From the NCBI GenBank assembly GCA_003250455.1, contig QKGK01000074.1, positions 1-11,018 of the forward strand: DNA of 11,018 nt, read 5' to 3'. Below the pieces are notes generated by a model, which did no database searches, was not told the origin of the DNA, and worked only from the letters and a program-made list of their open reading frames with translations. Source of the stretch: Chloroflexota bacterium (lineage in GTDB: Bacteria; Chloroflexota; Anaerolineae; Anaerolineales; UBA11579). Below are positions 7,905 through 11,018 of this stretch, piece after piece; positions within the stretch are counted from its first letter, which is position 1; each line of letters opens with the position of its first letter. Both the position numbers and the translations under genes were made by a program.

Positions 7905-7918
7905 GATATACTTATATC
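7905..7918. repeat. 14-base palindrome at the hydantoinase/membrane-gene junction
   Basis: GATATA and TATATC form a perfect 6-bp inverted repeat around two central bases, covering the hydantoinase TAA stop and ending next to the GTG start of the NuoL-like gene. The arms are pure A/T except for the outermost G:C pair. It could be a protein-binding site or a weak hairpin that affects re-initiation. A chance origin cannot be excluded. Confidence 0.3.
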
Positions 7919-9330
7919 ACAGCTGCGCCGGGTTTGCGGGGCAGAAAGCGCCCCTCCCCGGCCTTCCCCAGCCATTCCTCACCATCCACGATCAGCTTGC
8001 CGCGCAGGAAAACCTTCTGCGGAAAACCGGTCAGCTCCCAGCCTTCAAACAGGTTGTAATCCGTGCGGTGATGGCTGTGCGCCAGCCCATAGGTCAGCTT
8101 GCGGTTCGGGTCCCACAGCACGATATCGGCATCCGAACCCACTTCCAGCGCCCCTTTTTGCGGGTAGAGTCCAAATATCTTGGCGGCATTGGTGCTGGTG
8201 TAGGCCACGAACTGGTTTTCCGTCAGCCGCCCCTTGCCAACCCCATAGGTCCACAAGATCGGCAATCGGTCGCCCACCCCCGGCAGCCCGTTGGGAATTT
8301 TGGTGAAGTCGTCCTTGCCCAATTCTTTCCCGGGAATCGCCACCGGCTTTCCCTCGTAGAGGATCGGTTTGGTCCCGTCGTAAAAGAAGGGGCAGTGATC
8401 CGTCCCGATCGTCTGGATTTCGTTATTGGTGAGCGCATGCCACAGCCCCTGCTGGTCGGCTTCGCTGCGCATCGGCGGCGAGCAGATCCACTTGGCGCCA
8501 TCAGGGCGGGCCAGGTCGTCCTCCGAGAAGAACAGGTACGCCGGGCAGGTCTCGCCCATCACCGGCGCGCCGTGCTGACGGGCGTAATGCACCATCTCGG
8601 CTCCCCCGGCGGTGTTGAGATGCACCACGTACAGCGGAGCACCTGCCTGTGCCGCCAGGGCAGAGGCACGCAGCACAGCCTCCACCGCACCCCAGGCCGG
8701 GCGTGTGCGGGCGTGCCACACCGGCTCGGTATGCCCTGCAGCCAGCGCCTCTTCCACCAGTACATCGATCACGTCACCGTTCTCGGCGTGCAGCATCACC
8801 AGCATGCCGTGTTCTTTGGCGATCTGCATCACCTGGAAGATCTCGCCATCCTGCAGGCGCAGCCGCCCGTTGTACGCCGTGAAAACCTTGAGGGTCGGGA
8901 TGCCCAGATCCAGCAGCCTGGGGATCTCGGCAGCCACCTCGGCATCGAAGCGGGTAATGTTCATGTGGAAGCTGAAATCAATTGCCGCTTTGGGGTCAGC
9001 CATGGCATGCCATTCGGCGACACCCTGCGCCAGCGGGCCGTCATCCGGCTGGACGACAAAATCCATCACCGTGGTGGTGCCGCCAAAGGCCGCCGCCTTG
9101 TGCCCGGTGTAATGGTCGTCTGAGGAGACCGTGTCGAACATCGGCAGGTCGAGGTGGGTATGCGGGTCGATCCCGCCGGGCATCACCAACAGCCCGGAGG
9201 CGTCGATCACTTGCGCTCCGGGGGCATCCAGATTTGGCCCAATTGCCTTGATCTGCTCGCCCTCGATCAGGATATCTGCTTCAAAAGACTTTTCCGCCGT
9301 CACCAGCCTGCCATTTTTGATCAGAATCAT
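7912..9330 (-). CDS. hydA: Dihydropyrimidinase / D-hydantoinase
   Basis: This 472-residue cytoplasmic amidohydrolase should open cyclic ureides (5,6-dihydrouracil, dihydrothymine or 5-substituted hydantoins) to N-carbamoyl amino acids, the second step of reductive pyrimidine breakdown. All binuclear-zinc residues are visible: HTH in PGGIDPHTHLDLP (H57, H59), the carboxylated lysine in PTLKVFTAYNG (K148, with Y153 next to the active site), H181 in MLHAE, H237 in YVVHLN and catalytic D311 in GTDHCPF. The C-terminal DYNLFEGWELTG (424-435) is typical of the dihydropyrimidinase branch and argues against allantoinase and dihydroorotase. The length is normal. An in-frame GTG (9345) and ATG (9336) exist, but ATG at 9330 is chosen because AGGAG (9338-9342) is seven bases upstream of it. 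No dihydropyrimidine dehydrogenase or beta-ureidopropionase is adjacent; the next gene, seven bases downstream, is a membrane subunit. The family is firm, the natural substrate is not. Confidence 0.93.
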   Translation of the reverse strand: MILIKNGRLVTAEKSFEADILIEGEQIKAIGPNLDAPGAQVIDASGLLVMPGGIDPHTHLDLPMFDTVSSDDHYTGHKAAAFGGTTTVMDFVVQPDDGPLAQGVAEWHAMADPKAAIDFSFHMNITRFDAEVAAEIPRLLDLGIPTLKVFTAYNGRLRLQDGEIFQVMQIAKEHGMLVMLHAENGDVIDVLVEEALAAGHTEPVWHARTRPAWGAVEAVLRASALAAQAGAPLYVVHLNTAGGAEMVHYARQHGAPVMGETCPAYLFFSEDDLARPDGAKWICSPPMRSEADQQGLWHALTNNEIQTIGTDHCPFFYDGTKPILYEGKPVAIPGKELGKDDFTKIPNGLPGVGDRLPILWTYGVGKGRLTENQFVAYTSTNAAKIFGLYPQKGALEVGSDADIVLWDPNRKLTYGLAHSHHRTDYNLFEGWELTGFPQKVFLRGKLIVDGEEWLGKAGEGRFLPRKPGAAVI

Positions 9331-9347
9331 GCCCATGCTCCTCACAG

Positions 9348-9438
9348 CTTACAGTTTACAGTTTTCAGTCAACAGCCAACAGTTTACAGCCAACAATCCA
9401 CTGTCAACTACCTACTGTCAACTGTCAACTGTCTACTG
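9348..9438. repeat. Heptameric repeat array in two opposed halves
   Basis: Thirteen consecutive 7-base units can be laid out from 9348 to 9438, with a possible fourteenth at 9341-9347. Position 5 is C in every unit, position 1 is always a pyrimidine and position 4 is A in all but one. Units to 9396 end in CAG or CAA (such as TTTACAG, CCAACAG); units from 9397 end in CTG or CTA (such as TCAACTG). Read on the other strand, the second half becomes repeats of CAGTTGA, so the two halves are roughly inverted copies and could pair imperfectly as a stem around 9390-9397. The array fills most of the divergent promoter region. Short 7-base tandem repeats are known from cyanobacterial intergenic DNA; their role is unsettled. 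Confidence 0.8.
9381..9428 (-). promoter_or_regulatory. Possible hydantoinase promoter built from repeat units
   Basis: On the minus strand the second half of the heptamer array contains three exact TTGACA hexamers (plus 9402-9407, 9416-9421, 9423-9428), each a perfect -35 box. The best -10 candidate below the nearest copy is TAAACT (plus 9381-9386), four of six matches with a short 15-base spacer. A promoter must lie here if the hydantoinase is transcribed from this region, but the exact boxes are uncertain. Confidence 0.3.
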
Positions 9439-9476
9439 TTTGTCTCAAGTTTACCATTTAACCCCCGGAAATCACT

Positions 9477-9482
9477 TATAAT
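9477..9482 (+). promoter_or_regulatory. -10 box giving a leaderless aarF transcript
   Basis: A perfect TATAAT ends six bases before the ATG at 9489, so transcription would start at or within a base of the start codon. The region upstream has no good Shine-Dalgarno; the nearest purine run, GGAA at 9467-9470, is 18 bases away. An in-frame TAA at 9459-9461 excludes an earlier start. The -35 is weak: TTACCA (9451-9456) with a long 20-base spacer is the best match. Confidence 0.55.
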
Positions 9483-9488
9483 TCCAGC

Positions 9489-11018
9489 ATGGACAAAGCC
9501 CGATACCGCCGGATTTCTTTCTTCTTTGCACGTGTTATCGCCTCCCTGTTCCTCTGGGAGATCATCCTGCCCCGCATTGGCTTCCGCAAAACCGCAAACC
9601 GCAGCCGCAGCGCCCGCCTGACCAAAATTGCCCGCACATATCACGACCTGGCCGTGAAGCTGGGCGGCGTGCTCATCAAAGTCGGGCAGTTCTTATCCGC
9701 CCGTATGGATGTACTCCCTGCCGAGATCACCGATGAGCTGGCCGGGCTGCAGGACGAAGTCCCTGCTGAAGACCCGCAAAAGATCCGCCGGTTAGCCGAA
9801 ACCGAACTGGGCGCGCCGCTTAACCATCGCTTCGCCCATTTCGAGACTGCCCCACTGGCCGCCGCTTCGCTGGGGCAGGTGCACCGCGCCACACTCAAGC
9901 CGGAAGATGCCGGGGCGTTTGGCGTGGACGTGGTCGTCAAGGTGCAGCGCCCGGATATCGAGACGATCATCGCCACCGACCTCGGCGCCCTCAACTGGGC
10001 CGGGCGGTTGATCATGCGCTATAAACCCATCCAGAAGCGCGTGGATGTCCCCTCGCTGATGGCCGAGTTCACGAGTGTGCTGTACGAGGAGATCGACTAC
10101 CTGGCCGAAGGCCGCAACGCTGAGACCTTTGCCAAAAACTTTGCCGACGTCAGGGGCGTACGCGTCCCGGCGGTGGTCTGGTCGCACACCACCAAAAGGG
10201 TGCTTACCCTGGAAGATGTCTTCGCCATCAAGATCTCCGAACACGATGAGATCGACCGGGCCGGCGTCGACCGCGGCAAAGTGGCCGTGCGCCTGTTTGA
10301 TACCTACATGCGGCAGATCTTCGAAGACGGCTTTTTCCATGCTGACCCGCACCCCGGCAACCTGTTTGTCGACTCCAACGGGACGGAGGAGCATCCCTGG
10401 CTGCTGACCTTCATCGACTTCGGCATGGTCGGGCACATCCCGCCCAACACCCGCGCCGGGCTGCGCGAGTTCCTCATCGGTCTGGGCACCAAAGACGCCT
10501 CCCGTATCGTGAATGCCTACAAACTGCTCCATATCCTGCTCCCCGGCGCAGACCTGGAGCTGATCGAGCAGGCAGAAGCGGCCATGTTCGACCAGTTCTG
10601 GGGCAAAAGCATGGACGAATTGCGCCAGATCCCCTTCGAGGAAGTCCACGACTTTGCCCAGGAGTTCCGCGAGCTGGTCTACGAAATGCCCTTCCAGGTG
10701 CCGCAAGACCTCGTCTTCCTGTTCCGCACCGTGGCGATCCTTTCCGGCATCTGTACCGGGTTGGACCCGGACTTCAACCTGTGGACGGTGATGGCCCCCT
10801 ATACCCAAAAAATGATCTCTGAGGAAGCCGGTGCATCCACCTGGCTGAAAGAGGCCGGGGTGATCCTGCAAACCATGATCGCCCTGCCGCGTAAAATTGA
10901 AACCAGCCTGGATAAGCTCAACCGCGGCAGCCTGAGCGTGCAAACGCCGGCCACAGAGCGCCGTTTAAGACAAATAAACCAGACGCTCAAACGTCTGGTT
11001 TATGCCTTGTTGTTTTTT
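9489..11018 (+). CDS. AarF/UbiB (ABC1) family atypical kinase, 3'-truncated by window edge
   Basis: The frame runs open for 510 codons to the window end without a stop. UbiB-family proteins are membrane-associated protein-kinase-like ATPases that support isoprenoid quinone metabolism in proteobacteria and mitochondria; the substrate in most other bacteria is unknown. Hallmarks occur in order: the family KxGQ motif in VLIKVGQFLSAR (61-72), the alanine-rich loop AAASLGQVHRA (124-134) that replaces the kinase glycine loop, the ATP-site lysine in VVVKVQRP (K151), the ExD motif in EEIDYLAEGRN (E201, D203), HADPHPGN with catalytic D286 and N291 (284-291), and the metal-binding IDFG (D310). The last residues, KRLVYALLFF, look like the start of the usual C-terminal membrane helix, so perhaps 30-60 residues are missing. 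The N-terminus is basic and hydrophobic (RYRRISFFFARVIASLFLW). ATG at 9489 is the only start after an in-frame stop at 9459. The long minus-strand open frame opposite is a shadow. Confidence 0.93.
   Translation, partial: MDKARYRRISFFFARVIASLFLWEIILPRIGFRKTANRSRSARLTKIARTYHDLAVKLGGVLIKVGQFLSARMDVLPAEITDELAGLQDEVPAEDPQKIRRLAETELGAPLNHRFAHFETAPLAAASLGQVHRATLKPEDAGAFGVDVVVKVQRPDIETIIATDLGALNWAGRLIMRYKPIQKRVDVPSLMAEFTSVLYEEIDYLAEGRNAETFAKNFADVRGVRVPAVVWSHTTKRVLTLEDVFAIKISEHDEIDRAGVDRGKVAVRLFDTYMRQIFEDGFFHADPHPGNLFVDSNGTEEHPWLLTFIDFGMVGHIPPNTRAGLREFLIGLGTKDASRIVNAYKLLHILLPGADLELIEQAEAAMFDQFWGKSMDELRQIPFEEVHDFAQEFRELVYEMPFQVPQDLVFLFRTVAILSGICTGLDPDFNLWTVMAPYTQKMISEEAGASTWLKEAGVILQTMIALPRKIETSLDKLNRGSLSVQTPATERRLRQINQTLKRLVYALLFF
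10974..11018 (+). terminator. Terminator-like hairpin inside the aarF coding sequence
   Basis: ATAAACCAGACG (10974-10985) and CGTCTGGTTTAT (10992-11003) form a perfect 12-bp stem with a 6-base loop, followed by GCC and a T-rich run that ends in six T at 11013-11018. This has the form of a Rho-independent terminator, yet the aarF frame is open through it and encodes plausible C-terminal residues. It could be a true intragenic terminator or attenuator, an end-of-gene terminator if a stop lies just past the window, or a coincidence of coding sequence. Confidence 0.45.

Noticed and set aside
8068..9123. Long plus-strand open frame (351 codons) opposite the hydantoinase
   Set aside because: The hydantoinase on the other strand has every zinc ligand and full length. 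The plus frame is rich in Arg, His and Gly without recognisable domains.
9331..9345. Upstream GTG (9345) or ATG (9336) as hydantoinase start
   Set aside because: The GTG start would place the AGGAG inside the coding sequence and the ATG at 9336 would be one base from it. Spacing is right only for ATG at 9330.
9341..9445. CRISPR array or tRNA gene in the divergent region
   Set aside because: The repeat unit is 7 bases with no spacers, and no cloverleaf can be drawn.
9792..10943. Long minus-strand open frame (383 codons)
   Set aside because: It lies opposite the AarF/UbiB kinase, whose frame shows all family motifs in order and runs open to the window end. The minus frame has His/Asp/Gln-rich low-complexity composition typical of an antisense shadow.

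Overview
The window reads as ordinary chromosome from a moderately GC-rich bacterium. Protein style (long AarF/UbiB kinase, SelB, HyfD/E/F-like membrane proteins, an acidic coiled-coil protein) and a heptameric intergenic repeat make a Chloroflexota (Anaerolineae-like) source my best guess. That is inference from protein flavour; no marker gene here fixes the taxonomy. No insertion sequence, CRISPR array, tRNA, rRNA or phage gene was seen, and no gene-free stretch exceeds about 160 bases.

Layout. The left edge carries the 3' part of a major facilitator transporter on the + strand (1-1110). It converges on a minus-strand block whose transcription order runs from right to left. The block starts with a dihydropyrimidinase/hydantoinase (9330-7912). 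Seven bases later come three tightly overlapping membrane genes (7904-4319): an antiporter-like NuoL/HyfD-type subunit, a small NuoK/HyfE-type subunit and a second antiporter-like NuoN/HyfF-type subunit. A 93-base gap with a good extended -10 promoter follows. A second transcription unit then encodes a soluble coiled-coil protein of unknown function (4225-3050) and the selenocysteine-specific elongation factor SelB (3023-1128).

On the right, divergent from the hydantoinase, is an AarF/UbiB-family atypical kinase gene on the + strand (9489 to beyond the window end). It has no stop codon in the window. The long minus-strand open frame over it is a shadow. The 158-base divergent region holds a 7-base-period repeat array whose two halves are in opposite orientations, and a perfect TATAAT six bases before the aarF start codon, which implies a leaderless message.

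The most interesting unit is the three-gene membrane module. Its order and sizes match the HyfD-HyfE-HyfF membrane arm of group 4 hydrogenase/complex I-like enzymes, but no catalytic, iron-sulfur or quinone-site subunit lies nearby. Several lysines that drive proton translocation in NuoL/M/N are replaced. It is therefore either a diverged arm of a complex encoded elsewhere or an independent membrane complex. Its near-fusion to a hydantoinase gene is unusual.

SelB implies that the organism decodes UGA as selenocysteine, but selA, selC, selD and any obvious selenoprotein gene lie outside this window.
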